The position numbers and the translations under genes were made by a program. From assembly GCA_041650595.1 (NCBI GenBank), contig JBAZKW010000009.1, forward strand, positions 1 to 64,000: DNA of 64,000 bases, read 5' to 3'. Shown here piece after piece: positions 7,985-15,195 of the stretch. The notes beneath the pieces were generated by a model. The model did no database searches and was not told the origin of the DNA. It was given only the letters and a program-made list of their open reading frames with translations. Numbering within the stretch: position 1 is the first letter of the stretch; every line of letters begins with the position of its first letter. This stretch comes from CALFCX01 sp041650595. GTDB lineage: Bacteria > Margulisbacteria > WOR-1 > JAKLHX01.

Positions 7985-8422
7985 TCATCTCTTCTTTTTT
8001 CTGCAATCAGAACACAACCCGTCCACCTGAAAAATATGTGATTTAACAATTCCTCCGAACCGCTTTTTTGCCTCCCTTACTATCTTTTTTGCAATGCAGA
8101 TATCCAGGTCTTCAACCTTTCGGCAGGAATCGCAGACAAAATGATGATGGTGCTTTTTGTTCATGCATAGGTAATAATAAAGCCGCCTGTCCGGACGGAT
8201 AATGCATGATACTATTTCCCCGTTTGCCAGCTCATCCAGAATCCTGTAAACAGTGGGAAGTCCGAGGCGTTTAAAGCGTTTGTTTAAGATCTTCCATATT
8301 TCCTCAGGGCACAAATAACGCCGATGACCGGCCATTGCCTGAAGTATCGCAAGCCTTTTCGGCGTTGCTTTAAGCTGAAGCTCTTTTAAAGCGGCTTTTT
8401 CTTTGTTAAGGTCGAATTTCAT
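7985..8422 (-). CDS. Fur-family metal-responsive regulator
   Basis: A 145-residue repressor with an N-terminal winged helix (ATPKRLAILQAM to GLPTVYRILDEL) and a C-terminal metal-binding dimer domain. HHHHFVCDSC and the closing DGLCSDC give the His cluster and two CxxC pairs of the structural zinc site. The frame is open 35 codons further upstream, but that stretch is not Fur-like and the length from this ATG fits the family. No strong ribosome site is seen. It leads an operon with an outer-membrane protein and a ZIP transporter and is divergent from feoAB. Fur (iron) or Zur (zinc) are both possible; the neighbours point to iron and zinc in turn. Confidence 0.9.
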   Translation of the reverse strand: MKFDLNKEKAALKELQLKATPKRLAILQAMAGHRRYLCPEEIWKILNKRFKRLGLPTVYRILDELANGEIVSCIIRPDRRLYYYLCMNKKHHHHFVCDSCRKVEDLDICIAKKIVREAKKRFGGIVKSHIFQVDGLCSDCRKKKR

Positions 8423-8450
8423 ATGCAGATGAAAACCATTTCTATTTATA

Positions 8451-8479
8451 ATAGTACCGTTTTTAGGTGTTTTTATCAA
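8451..8479 (-). promoter_or_regulatory. Promoter of the Fur-family/OMP/ZIP operon
   Basis: On the minus strand TTGATA (8479-8474) is separated by 17 bases from TACTAT (8456-8451), a good sigma-70-type pair, 28 bases before the chosen Fur-family start codon. It lies back to back with the feoAB promoter in the 135-base divergent region. Confidence 0.6.
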
Positions 8480-8502
8480 GAGGGGAAACACACTCATCTT
8501 AT

Positions 8503-8535
8503 TTGACAGGTAGATTATCATGGGCATATACTCTA
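8503..8535 (+). promoter_or_regulatory. feoAB promoter with overlapping inverted-repeat operator
   Basis: TTGACA (8503-8508) and TATACT (8527-8532) are 18 bases apart, giving a strong promoter 23 bases ahead of feoA. An inverted repeat, TAGATTAT at 8511-8518 and ATACTCTA at 8528-8535 (one mismatch in eight), covers the spacer and the -10 box. A dimeric repressor bound there would block RNA polymerase. The Fur-family gene directly across is the obvious candidate; that link is inferred. Confidence 0.62.
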
Positions 8536-8557
8536 TTTAGCAGGGAACAAGCTTTAT

Positions 8558-8803
8558 ATGACTACCCATAACCACAAGACGCTGGCCGCTCTGGCGTCCG
8601 GCAAAGAAGGCAAAGTTGTTGCTTTTGAGTGCGGCCAGGGTATGTCCTGCCGCCTGGAATCCATGGGGATCAGGATCGGCTCCGTGATCAAAAAGATGAG
8701 CGCCCAGTCCATGCGCGGTCCGGTGACGGTAAAGATCGGCAACACTTCTCTGGCTCTGGGCCATGGCATAGCAAGTAAAATAACGGTAGAGCCGCTGCAA
8801 TGA
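8558..8803 (+). CDS. feoA: Ferrous iron transport protein A
   Basis: An 81-residue SH3-like protein that assists FeoB. The core GKVVAFECGQGMSCRLESMG followed by IRIGSVI and VTVKIGNTSLALGHGIAS is the usual FeoA pattern (Gly-rich turn, Leu/Met-Gly, then beta strands). AGGGAA sits before the start. Its stop overlaps the feoB start in an ATGA, so the two are translationally coupled. Confidence 0.93.
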   Translation: MTTHNHKTLAALASGKEGKVVAFECGQGMSCRLESMGIRIGSVIKKMSAQSMRGPVTVKIGNTSLALGHGIASKITVEPLQ

Positions 8804-10521
8804 GAAAGCTTCTTCTTATAGGAAATCCCAATGTAGGGAAAAGCGTCTTTTTTTCACGCCTGACGGGAACGCAGGTTATAACCTCCAACTATCCCGGCAC
8901 CACGGTTGAATTCACAAAGGGGTTTGCCGTGTTCGGCAAAGAGGAATTCGAGGTCATAGATGTTCCCGGCACATATACTCTTGCTCCCACCTGCAAGGCC
9001 GAAGAAGTGGCCTGCGAGATCCTTAAGAAAACCGTAAATGAAGGCGATGTGATCATAAATGTCGTTGACTCCACGAACCTTGAAAGAAATCTGACCCTGA
9101 CACTTGAACTTATGGAGCAGTCCGTCCCTGTGATCGTCGCTCTCAATATGTGGGATGATACCAAACATAAGGGTATCAAAATAGATGTAGAAAAGCTTGA
9201 AGAGTGGCTCGGCGTGCCGGTAGTCACTACAGCGGCGGTGACAGGCGAGGGATTCGCGCATCTGGCTTCAAGAATTAATGAAGCAAAAGCCCCAAAGGTA
9301 AGGCCTCACACTCCGCAAGACAGATGGAAAGATATCGGCAGTATTATCGGAAAGATCCAGCAGCTGGAACACCGTCATCACACCTTTTTTGAATTCATCC
9401 AGGACCTCACAATCAATCCTGTCGGCGGGATAGTATTTGCTGGCATGGTGGCTTATGCGGCTTTTTCCGTGATCCGGTTTATCGGAGAAGGTTTGATAAC
9501 CTATATTGCCGGTCCGGTCTTTGACAAGCTCTGGCTTCCTGTCCTGATGAAGTTGAGCGCGCTCATGGGGTCAGGAGGAATCGTCCATGACATTCTTATA
9601 GGAAAACTTTTTAACGGGCAGATAGACTATGTCCAGTCTTTCGGAGTTTTAAGCACCGCTTTGTATGTGGAGTTCGCTATGGTCCTGCCGTATATCATTG
9701 CTTTTTATTTTGTATTAGGGATACTCGAAGACTCGGGGTATTTGCCGAGACTGGCGATCCTAATGGATAATCTTATGCACCGTATCGGATTGCACGGGTT
9801 CGCTATAATCCCCACACTTCTTGCTTTCGGTTGCAATGTGCCGGGCATTCTTGCGACGCGCGTGCTCGAAAGCAAAAGAGAGCGGTTCATCGCGTCCACG
9901 CTGATCTCTATAGGAATTCCGTGCGCGGCCCTGCAGGCTATGATAATCGGCGTACTTGGAAAGCACGGGATAGGCCCGATGTTGACTGTATACTGCGTTC
10001 TTGCTTTTTCCTGGCTTATACTTGGTTTTATCCTCAACCGTCTGACACCGGGATTCTCTCCGGAGCTGTTGATCGAGATCCCTCCTTACCGCCTGCCGCA
10101 GGCGATAGTCCTGTTCAAAAAGACCTGGTGGAGGATCAGACAGTTCATCGTTGAAGCTCTTCCTGTAGTTATGGGCGGCGTACTCGTCGTGAATATCCTT
10201 TATATACTGGGCGTCTTTAATACGATCGCCGGACTGACCGCTCCTGTGATAACCGGACTTCTCGGGCTTCCCAAAGAAGCAATAACACCTATCGTCATCG
10301 GTTTCTTAAGAAAAGATATCGCAGTCGGAATGCTGGTCCCGCTTTCTCTCAGCATCAAACAACTGATCATTTCCTGCGTCGTGCTTTCCATGTTCTTTCC
10401 TTGTGTCGCGACGTTTACGATCATGTGGAAAGAACTTGGCTGGAAGGATATGGCAAAAGCGACGGGGATAATGATCGTGTCCTCAATCATTGCCGGCGGG
10501 ATATTGAATCTAATATTGTAA
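8800..10521 (+). CDS. feoB: Ferrous iron transporter B
   Basis: A 573-residue inner-membrane Fe(II) importer with a cytosolic G domain. G1 is GNPNVGKS, G3 is DVPGTYTL and G4 is NMWD, where the usual last motif is NKxD; the Lys is replaced (NMWD occurs in other FeoB proteins). The membrane part has two gate regions, ALYVEFAMVLPYIIAFYF with the later PGILATRVLESKRER, and the second gate FLRKDIAVGML. The protein is shorter than E. coli FeoB (773 residues), mainly through a compact helical linker and a missing C-terminal tail; such short FeoBs are common in anaerobes. It is controlled from the feoA promoter. No FeoC gene is visible downstream. Confidence 0.95.
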   Translation: MRKLLLIGNPNVGKSVFFSRLTGTQVITSNYPGTTVEFTKGFAVFGKEEFEVIDVPGTYTLAPTCKAEEVACEILKKTVNEGDVIINVVDSTNLERNLTLTLELMEQSVPVIVALNMWDDTKHKGIKIDVEKLEEWLGVPVVTTAAVTGEGFAHLASRINEAKAPKVRPHTPQDRWKDIGSIIGKIQQLEHRHHTFFEFIQDLTINPVGGIVFAGMVAYAAFSVIRFIGEGLITYIAGPVFDKLWLPVLMKLSALMGSGGIVHDILIGKLFNGQIDYVQSFGVLSTALYVEFAMVLPYIIAFYFVLGILEDSGYLPRLAILMDNLMHRIGLHGFAIIPTLLAFGCNVPGILATRVLESKRERFIASTLISIGIPCAALQAMIIGVLGKHGIGPMLTVYCVLAFSWLILGFILNRLTPGFSPELLIEIPPYRLPQAIVLFKKTWWRIRQFIVEALPVVMGGVLVVNILYILGVFNTIAGLTAPVITGLLGLPKEAITPIVIGFLRKDIAVGMLVPLSLSIKQLIISCVVLSMFFPCVATFTIMWKELGWKDMAKATGIMIVSSIIAGGILNLIL

Positions 10522-10580
10522 TATCCTGTTCGTCTAAATAATCTTTTTCATTTTCTAATATCAACCACAGCCTGTCTATA

Positions 10581-10623
10581 TTGACTTCAGTTTGCTTGTT
10601 TGTCATAATGAGCATATGCTCAT
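10581..10623 (+). promoter_or_regulatory. Promoter with 16-bp palindromic operator (metallocluster operon)
   Basis: TTGACT (10581-10586) and CATAAT (10604-10609) are exactly 17 bases apart. The sequence 10608-10623, ATGAGCATATGCTCAT, is a perfect 16-bp palindrome that begins inside the -10 box and covers the predicted transcription start. Palindromes of this shape (ATGA-N-CATATG-N-TCAT) are known operators of ArsR/SmtB-type repressors. No ArsR gene is in the window; the only regulator in the operon is the DUF134 protein at its far end. I saw no second copy of the palindrome in the window. Confidence 0.7.
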
Positions 10624-10645
10624 TTGATAAAAGGAGGTGAGTGCT

Positions 10646-10942
10646 ATGCCGGGAGGAGACAGGACGGGTCCATGGGGACAAGGTGCGGGAACAGGCGGCG
10701 GACGTGGAGGCTGCATGCCTGCAGGACAAGGAAGGAGATTTTTTGGACGCAGTGGCGGCGGTTTCGGTTTTGGAAGAGGATTAGGCAGAGGGTTTGGACT
10801 TGCTAGAGGTTTTTTCGGATCATACAGCTCTTCACAGGAGCTGGAAGACCTAAAAGCTGAAGTGTCCATGCTTGATGAAGAAAAGAGCGCCTTATCGGAG
10901 CGGATAGCGGAACTTGAGAAGTCGGCAAAGAAGAGTCCATAA
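10646..10942 (+). CDS. DUF5320-like Gly-rich small protein
   Basis: A 98-residue protein whose first 60 residues are almost all Gly, Arg and Phe (GGGRGGCMPAGQGRRFFG, GFGFGRGLGRGFG), followed by a short coiled coil (about 68-95, ELEDLKAEVSMLDEEKSAL). The Gly-rich start plus coil is the pattern of DUF5320, which is found beside NifX-like and MinD-like genes in anaerobes; its function is unknown. The ATG at 10646 has an ideal AAGGAGG 8 bases upstream; a GTG at 10637 overlaps that site and is unlikely. It is the first gene after the palindrome promoter, and a radical SAM gene follows 2 bases after its stop. Confidence 0.8.
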   Translation: MPGGDRTGPWGQGAGTGGGRGGCMPAGQGRRFFGRSGGGFGFGRGLGRGFGLARGFFGSYSSSQELEDLKAEVSMLDEEKSALSERIAELEKSAKKSP

Positions 10943-10944
10943 CA

Positions 10945-11724
10945 ATGATAGAAGCCCAAAAAAGATTCAAATATATTTACGGCCCGGTACCCTCATGGAG
11001 ACTGGGCCGTTCCCTGGGCGTTGACCTTGTTTCGGGAGAAAAAGCCTGTCCTTTTGAATGTATTTACTGTCAGTTGGGCAAAACGATAAACCACTCGAAA
11101 GAACGCAGGATCTTTAACCCCATGGAAGAAATAATCAAAGAGCTGGAAAGCCTTCCTGTTCTTGAGATCGACTATATCACCCTGTCGGGAACAGGAGAGC
11201 CGACGCTCGCGCTTAATCTTGGAGAAGTTATCCTCGAAATAAAAAAGAGGTTCAAGTCCCCGTTAGCGGTACTCACTAATTCCGTTTTTCTTTCTGACGC
11301 CGCGGTAAGAAAAGAACTGTCCCCCGCGGACCTTATTGTGGCAAAATTGGATGCCGTAAACGATGAAACGCTGGCCATGATAAACCGGCCCGCGGAAAGG
11401 ACGCTCTTTGACGACATCTTAAAAGGTATAAAAGCTTTTAACTCGGAATATCCGAATAAGCTGGCTTTGCAAATTATGTTCATGCCGCAGAATAAAAGGT
11501 ACGCGCCCCTGCTTGGTTCTTTGGCGAAGCAGATAAACCCCGTCGAGGTGCAGGTTAACACGCCTCTCCGGCCTTGTCCCGTAAAGCCGCTTTCGCCGGA
11601 AGAATTGAAGAAGATCAAAGAGTTTTTTGACCCCTTGAAGTCTTATTCGGTTTATGACATGCCAAGGCCAGGGGCTGAGCCCATGGATATAGAACAGACC
11701 AAAAAAAGGAGGCCGGTTATATGA
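10945..11724 (+). CDS. Radical SAM protein (COG0731-like)
   Basis: A 259-residue radical S-adenosylmethionine enzyme. The cluster motif is CPFECIYC near residues 31-38, preceded by YGPVPSWRLGRSLGVD and followed by LSGTGEPTL, the SAM-binding 'GGEP'-like strand. The PSWRLGRSLG opening is typical of a family of wyosine-synthase-like radical SAM proteins (COG0731) whose substrates are mostly unknown. It lies 2 bases after the DUF5320-like gene and overlaps the methyltransferase gene by 4 bases. In this setting it may act in making or modifying a metal cofactor; that is inference from neighbours. Confidence 0.85.
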   Translation: MIEAQKRFKYIYGPVPSWRLGRSLGVDLVSGEKACPFECIYCQLGKTINHSKERRIFNPMEEIIKELESLPVLEIDYITLSGTGEPTLALNLGEVILEIKKRFKSPLAVLTNSVFLSDAAVRKELSPADLIVAKLDAVNDETLAMINRPAERTLFDDILKGIKAFNSEYPNKLALQIMFMPQNKRYAPLLGSLAKQINPVEVQVNTPLRPCPVKPLSPEELKKIKEFFDPLKSYSVYDMPRPGAEPMDIEQTKKRRPVI

Positions 11725-12401
11725 AGGATTTTAAATATATCAACAAAGAGGCAATAGCTCTCAGCGATAACGAAATAGCCGAGAACAGAAAGCGTCTTGA
11801 GGAACGGGACAGCCTTCATCGGGAATACGGCTTGGAACGGCTTGCGGCCTATTGGTCGATCATTGACCGTCTTGGCCCGGCGGAAGGAAGCGTCCTTGAA
11901 ATAGGCACAGGAAGAGGAGTAACGGCGTCGCTTCTGGCAAAAAAATACAAAGCTGTTACAACAGTCGATATATCTGACAGTGACATAAAAACGTCCTTCT
12001 TGAACGCCTCTTATGAAAAAGTTCTCGACAGAATCTCTTATTGCATTTGCGACGCCGCTGATCTGCCTTTCAAGGATGGGCAATTCGAATGTTCCGTATC
12101 AATAAACGGGTTCCATCATTTCAAGGACCCGTCGGCTGTGATCGGAGAAATGATCAGGGTGACCAACGGGACCGTAGTTCTGGCTGATTTTTCCGAGAGC
12201 GGATTTGAGATCGTGAGAAAAATACACAAGCTCGACGGAGAAGAACATGAGGAACATGAAAGCAATGTCGGATTAATAAGCGAGATATTTGACCGGTTCG
12301 GCTACAAAGCGAAAAAATTCGAAAGTTTCCATCATAAAGTATTTGTCGTAAATAAAAAAGCACTTCGACAAAGCTCAGTGCAAGGAGGTGAAAACAAATG
12401 A
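11721..12401 (+). CDS. Class I SAM-dependent methyltransferase
   Basis: A 226-residue Rossmann-fold methyltransferase. Motif I is VLEIGTGRGVTASLLA near residue 60, the acidic end of strand 2 is TVDIS, motif III/IV is CDAADLPFKDGQFECSVS, and a post-motif NGFHHFKDP follows, as in Methyltransf_11 proteins. The substrate is not evident. It is coupled to the radical SAM gene upstream by an ATGA overlap and to the NifX-like gene downstream by another. The C-terminus is basic and less conserved. It could methylate a cofactor, protein or small thiol made by this operon. Confidence 0.83.
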   Translation: MKDFKYINKEAIALSDNEIAENRKRLEERDSLHREYGLERLAAYWSIIDRLGPAEGSVLEIGTGRGVTASLLAKKYKAVTTVDISDSDIKTSFLNASYEKVLDRISYCICDAADLPFKDGQFECSVSINGFHHFKDPSAVIGEMIRVTNGTVVLADFSESGFEIVRKIHKLDGEEHEEHESNVGLISEIFDRFGYKAKKFESFHHKVFVVNKKALRQSSVQGGENK

Positions 12402-12757
12402 GGATAGGAGTGACTTTGGGGGATGCTTCGGGGCTTGAAGGGGATGTATGCGCGCATTTCGGGCAATGCAGCCATTTTCTTATCGCTGATGTGAAGGATG
12501 GTAAGCTCGCGGATACAAAAGTCGTCGCCAACGAAGCCGTTCACGGAGGTGGAGGCTGCCTGGCTGTGGATGAAATATTAAAGTTTGGCGTGACGCACGT
12601 CATATCAGGAGGCATGGGGATAGGTGCGCAGCAAAAATTCGCGCAAGGGGGGATCCCGACCTTCGGATATTCCGGAAAGGTCAAGGATGCAATTAAAGAC
12701 CTTCTGAACAAAGGGCTTGGCGGCATTGATGCCTGCGCGGGGCATGACCACGCTTAA
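12398..12757 (+). CDS. NifX/NifB C-terminal-like protein 1 (dinitrogenase Fe-Mo cofactor family)
   Basis: A 119-residue ribonuclease-H-like fold protein of PF02579, a family that binds iron-sulfur or Fe-Mo cofactor intermediates. The start MRIGVTLGD, then VCAHFGQCSHF with two Cys (residues 18 and 24), the GGGGC motif (54) and THVISGGMGIGAQQKF are diagnostic. It ends in CAGHDHA, a likely metal-binding tail. AGGAGGTGA precedes the start. No nitrogenase genes are in the window, so it need not act in nitrogen fixation; most members in anaerobes do not. A second family member follows 13 bases downstream. Confidence 0.88.
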   Translation: MRIGVTLGDASGLEGDVCAHFGQCSHFLIADVKDGKLADTKVVANEAVHGGGGCLAVDEILKFGVTHVISGGMGIGAQQKFAQGGIPTFGYSGKVKDAIKDLLNKGLGGIDACAGHDHA

Positions 12758-12770
12758 CAAGGAGAAAAAT

Positions 12771-13079
12771 ATGTTGATATGTATCACTTCCCAGGGAGAA
12801 ACAAAGGAGTCGCAGGTCGATCCGAGGTTCGGCAGATGCGCTTACTTTGTATTTTTTGACACGAAGAACGGCAGCTTTGAAGCCGTCAAAAACCCGAACA
12901 TTGAAGCGACCGGGGGAGCAGGACCACAATCTGCTCAATTGATCGCCTCAAAAGGCGCGAAAAAAGTTTTGACCGGCAATGTCGGTCAGAACGCGATGAG
13001 CGCTCTGACAGCGGCGGGCATCGAAATAGTTACAGGTGTTGCCGGCACTGTGAAAGAAGCGATAGACAAGAACAAATGA
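12771..13079 (+). CDS. NifX/NifB C-terminal-like protein 2
   Basis: A 102-residue member of PF02579, related to the gene just upstream but lacking its His/Cys tail. Recognisable parts are MLICITSQGETKESQVDPRFGRCAYF (one Cys retained where copy 1 has two), GGAGPQSAQLIASKGAKKVLTG, NVGQNAMSAL and a closing helix. The start is the ATG after CAAGGAGAAAA; an in-frame start 54 bases upstream would overlap the previous gene and add a non-family segment. The stop overlaps the first ferredoxin-ATPase gene in an ATGA. It probably pairs with copy 1 or with the ATPases in handling a metal cluster. Confidence 0.87.
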   Translation: MLICITSQGETKESQVDPRFGRCAYFVFFDTKNGSFEAVKNPNIEATGGAGPQSAQLIASKGAKKVLTGNVGQNAMSALTAAGIEIVTGVAGTVKEAIDKNK

Positions 13080-13945
13080 TAATATCGGTTGCAAGCGGAA
13101 AAGGCGGGACGGGAAAGACCACTATCGCCGTCAATCTGGCGCTTTCACTGAAAAATGTCCAGTTCCTGGACTGCGATGTGGAAGAACCGAACGTGCATAT
13201 CTTTTTAAAGCCGCGCATTGAAGAAAAGTCAAAAGCTTTTATTCCGGTGCCTCATGTCGATAAAAATAAATGCACATTTTGCGGCAAGTGCAGGCAGGTA
13301 TGCGAATATAACGCGATCGCCGTACTTCCCAAAAGCTCAACTAACACGGGAAATGTCCTGATATTTCCGGAACTTTGTCATGGGTGCGGGGCTTGCTCCA
13401 TTCTTTGCCCGCAGCAGGCGATATCAGAAGTAAATAGAGAGATCGGCATGATCGAGACAGGTGAAAAAGACGGGATAGGCTTTACGCATGGCCGCCTTAA
13501 CATTGGAGAGGCAATGTCGCCTCCGCTCATACGGCAGGTTAAAAAATATATTGATCCGTCAAAAACGGTCATTATCGATGCTCCTCCTGGGACTTCCTGT
13601 CCGGTGATCACCGCGGTAAAAGGGAGCGATTTCTGCGTATTAGTCACAGAACCTACTCCTTTCGGGTTAAATGACCTGGTCCTGACGGTTGAGGTCCTGC
13701 GCAAACTAAATATCCCGTTCGGAGTGGTCATCAACCGCTGCGATCTTGGAAATAACAAAATGGAAGAATACTGCGTTTCCGAGAACATAAATATACTTAT
13801 GCGATTGCCGTTTAAAAAAGAGATAGCTATGGCATATTCAAACGGTTGTCCTATTGTCGAGATATTTCCGCAGTACAAGGAAACATTCATGGAAGTATTT
13901 AATAAAATAAATCACATGGTTGCGGGGATACAGGAAAAACAATGA
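13076..13945 (+). CDS. MinD-like ATPase with ferredoxin insert 1
   Basis: A 289-residue deviant Walker ATPase of the NifH/MinD/Mrp group (COG1149). The P-loop is SGKGGTGKTT at residues 7-16, and FLDCDVEEPN and IDAPPGTSC are the switch regions. Between about residues 60 and 110 a two-[4Fe-4S] ferredoxin domain is inserted: CTFCGKCRQVC and CHGCGACSILCP, eight Cys in all, each set ending in CP or CE. Such proteins are thought to couple ATP use to cluster transfer or electron flow; none is well characterised. A near twin follows directly with an ATGA overlap, and the pair would plausibly form a heterodimer. Confidence 0.9.
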   Translation: MIISVASGKGGTGKTTIAVNLALSLKNVQFLDCDVEEPNVHIFLKPRIEEKSKAFIPVPHVDKNKCTFCGKCRQVCEYNAIAVLPKSSTNTGNVLIFPELCHGCGACSILCPQQAISEVNREIGMIETGEKDGIGFTHGRLNIGEAMSPPLIRQVKKYIDPSKTVIIDAPPGTSCPVITAVKGSDFCVLVTEPTPFGLNDLVLTVEVLRKLNIPFGVVINRCDLGNNKMEEYCVSENINILMRLPFKKEIAMAYSNGCPIVEIFPQYKETFMEVFNKINHMVAGIQEKQ

Positions 13946-14790
13946 AGCAAATAGTCGTTATCAGCGGAAAAGGCGGGACCGGCAAGACAATTGTAACAGG
14001 CTCTCTGGCAGTTTTGGCCAAGAACAAAGTAATGGTCGACTGCGACGTGGATGCCGCGGACCTGCATTTGCTGCTTCATCCATCGGTAAAAGAACGCCAT
14101 GAATTCAGGAGCGGCAAGACCGCAGTTGTCGATGATAAGCTTTGTCGCCGGTGCGGCGACTGCGTGCGCGCTTGCAGATTTGAGGCTATAAAACAGGATT
14201 GTACGATCGAGCCTTTTTCCTGCGAGGGCTGCGCGCTGTGCAGCAGGATATGTCCTTATGGCGCGATAAACATGCAGGAAAATATCGCGGGAGAGTGGTT
14301 TGTCTCCGATACGCAATACGGACCTTTTGTCCATGCCAAACTGGGGATCGCGGAAGAAAATTCAGGCAAGCTTGTTTCAAAAATAAGACAGGTTGCCGCG
14401 GACATAGCACACACAGATAAATCGCAGTATGTGATCATCGACGGGCCTCCGGGAATAGGATGCCCTGTAATAGCTTCTTTGTCGGGTGTAAACTGCGCGC
14501 TGATAGTTACCGAGCCGACGCTTTCCGGCCTTCATGACGCCCAAAGGGTAATAGAAGCAGCGGAGCATTTTAATGTTCAGTCAAAGATGGTGATAAATAA
14601 ATACGACCTTAACGCCGATATGACAAAACGAATTGAAGAATTTTGCAGGGGAAAATGGATCCCCGTTATAGGAAAGATCCCCTTTGACAAGGCAGTCGTA
14701 GAGGCGATGGTCGAAGGCAAAACTGTTGTCGAATATGCGGACGGGCCTGTAAAAGAAGAACTCATAAAGATATGGGAAGAGCTAAAATAA
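13942..14790 (+). CDS. MinD-like ATPase with ferredoxin insert 2
   Basis: A 282-residue paralogue of the gene upstream, with the P-loop SGKGGTGKTI at residues 7-16, VDCDVDAADLH, and a ferredoxin insert (CRRCGDCVRACR and CEGCALCSRICP, eight Cys). IDGPPGIGCP is the later switch motif. It differs from copy 1 along its whole length, so the duplication is old. The tandem pair is a known arrangement in strict anaerobes, where each subunit supplies half of a dimeric ATP site. Its stop shares one base with the NifU-like gene start. Substrate cluster and partner proteins are unknown. Confidence 0.9.
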   Translation: MKQIVVISGKGGTGKTIVTGSLAVLAKNKVMVDCDVDAADLHLLLHPSVKERHEFRSGKTAVVDDKLCRRCGDCVRACRFEAIKQDCTIEPFSCEGCALCSRICPYGAINMQENIAGEWFVSDTQYGPFVHAKLGIAEENSGKLVSKIRQVAADIAHTDKSQYVIIDGPPGIGCPVIASLSGVNCALIVTEPTLSGLHDAQRVIEAAEHFNVQSKMVINKYDLNADMTKRIEEFCRGKWIPVIGKIPFDKAVVEAMVEGKTVVEYADGPVKEELIKIWEELK

Positions 14791-15182
14791 TGGAACAATT
14801 TAAGAATAATAAAGAAACCGATTATCCGCAAGAGATCATTGAATTACTGAACGACGAAAAACTATACGGAAGGATGAACGGTCCTACAAGCTCATCTTAT
14901 CTTAAAGGGCCTTGCGGGGATTCCATGGAGTTTTATTTGGTAATAGAAGGAGGAGTTGTCAACGACATCAAATATTACACGGAGGGCTGTCAGGCTACCA
15001 GGGCCTGCGCGGCAATGACGGCAAAGCTTGCTCTCGGCAAGACTATAACGGAAGCTCTGGGTATCTCCGCGGGAGAGATCATTAAAAGCCTTAAAGGATT
15101 GCCGCAGGACCATCTGCACTGTTCGATCCTTGCCGTCAGTACTTTGTACCGGGCGATCGCGGATTATCTATTACAACCATAA
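14790..15182 (+). CDS. NifU/IscU-like iron-sulfur scaffold
   Basis: A 130-residue protein of the IscU/NifU N-terminal fold on which iron-sulfur clusters are assembled. The three expected Cys lie in GPCGDSMEF (about residue 43), TEGCQATRACAAM (about 71 and 76) and LHCSILAV (about 113); GPCGD carries Asp two places after Cys, as in IscU. An extra Cys in the RACAAM turn is unusual against the single Cys of IscU there. The ATG at 14790 overlaps the preceding stop (TAATG); an ATG 18 bases upstream is possible. It supplies the scaffold function for this cluster. Confidence 0.86.
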   Translation: MEQFKNNKETDYPQEIIELLNDEKLYGRMNGPTSSSYLKGPCGDSMEFYLVIEGGVVNDIKYYTEGCQATRACAAMTAKLALGKTITEALGISAGEIIKSLKGLPQDHLHCSILAVSTLYRAIADYLLQP

Positions 15183-15195
15183 AGGAGAATGAATC

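Noticed and set aside
10487..10729. An 80-residue minus-strand gene after feoB
   Set aside because: It runs through the promoter-palindrome region and the DUF5320-like gene, lacks a ribosome site and matches no family.
12398..15182. Nitrogen-fixation locus, because of NifX- and NifU-like genes
   Set aside because: No nifHDK, nifE/N or true nifB is present; these family members are common in non-fixing anaerobes.
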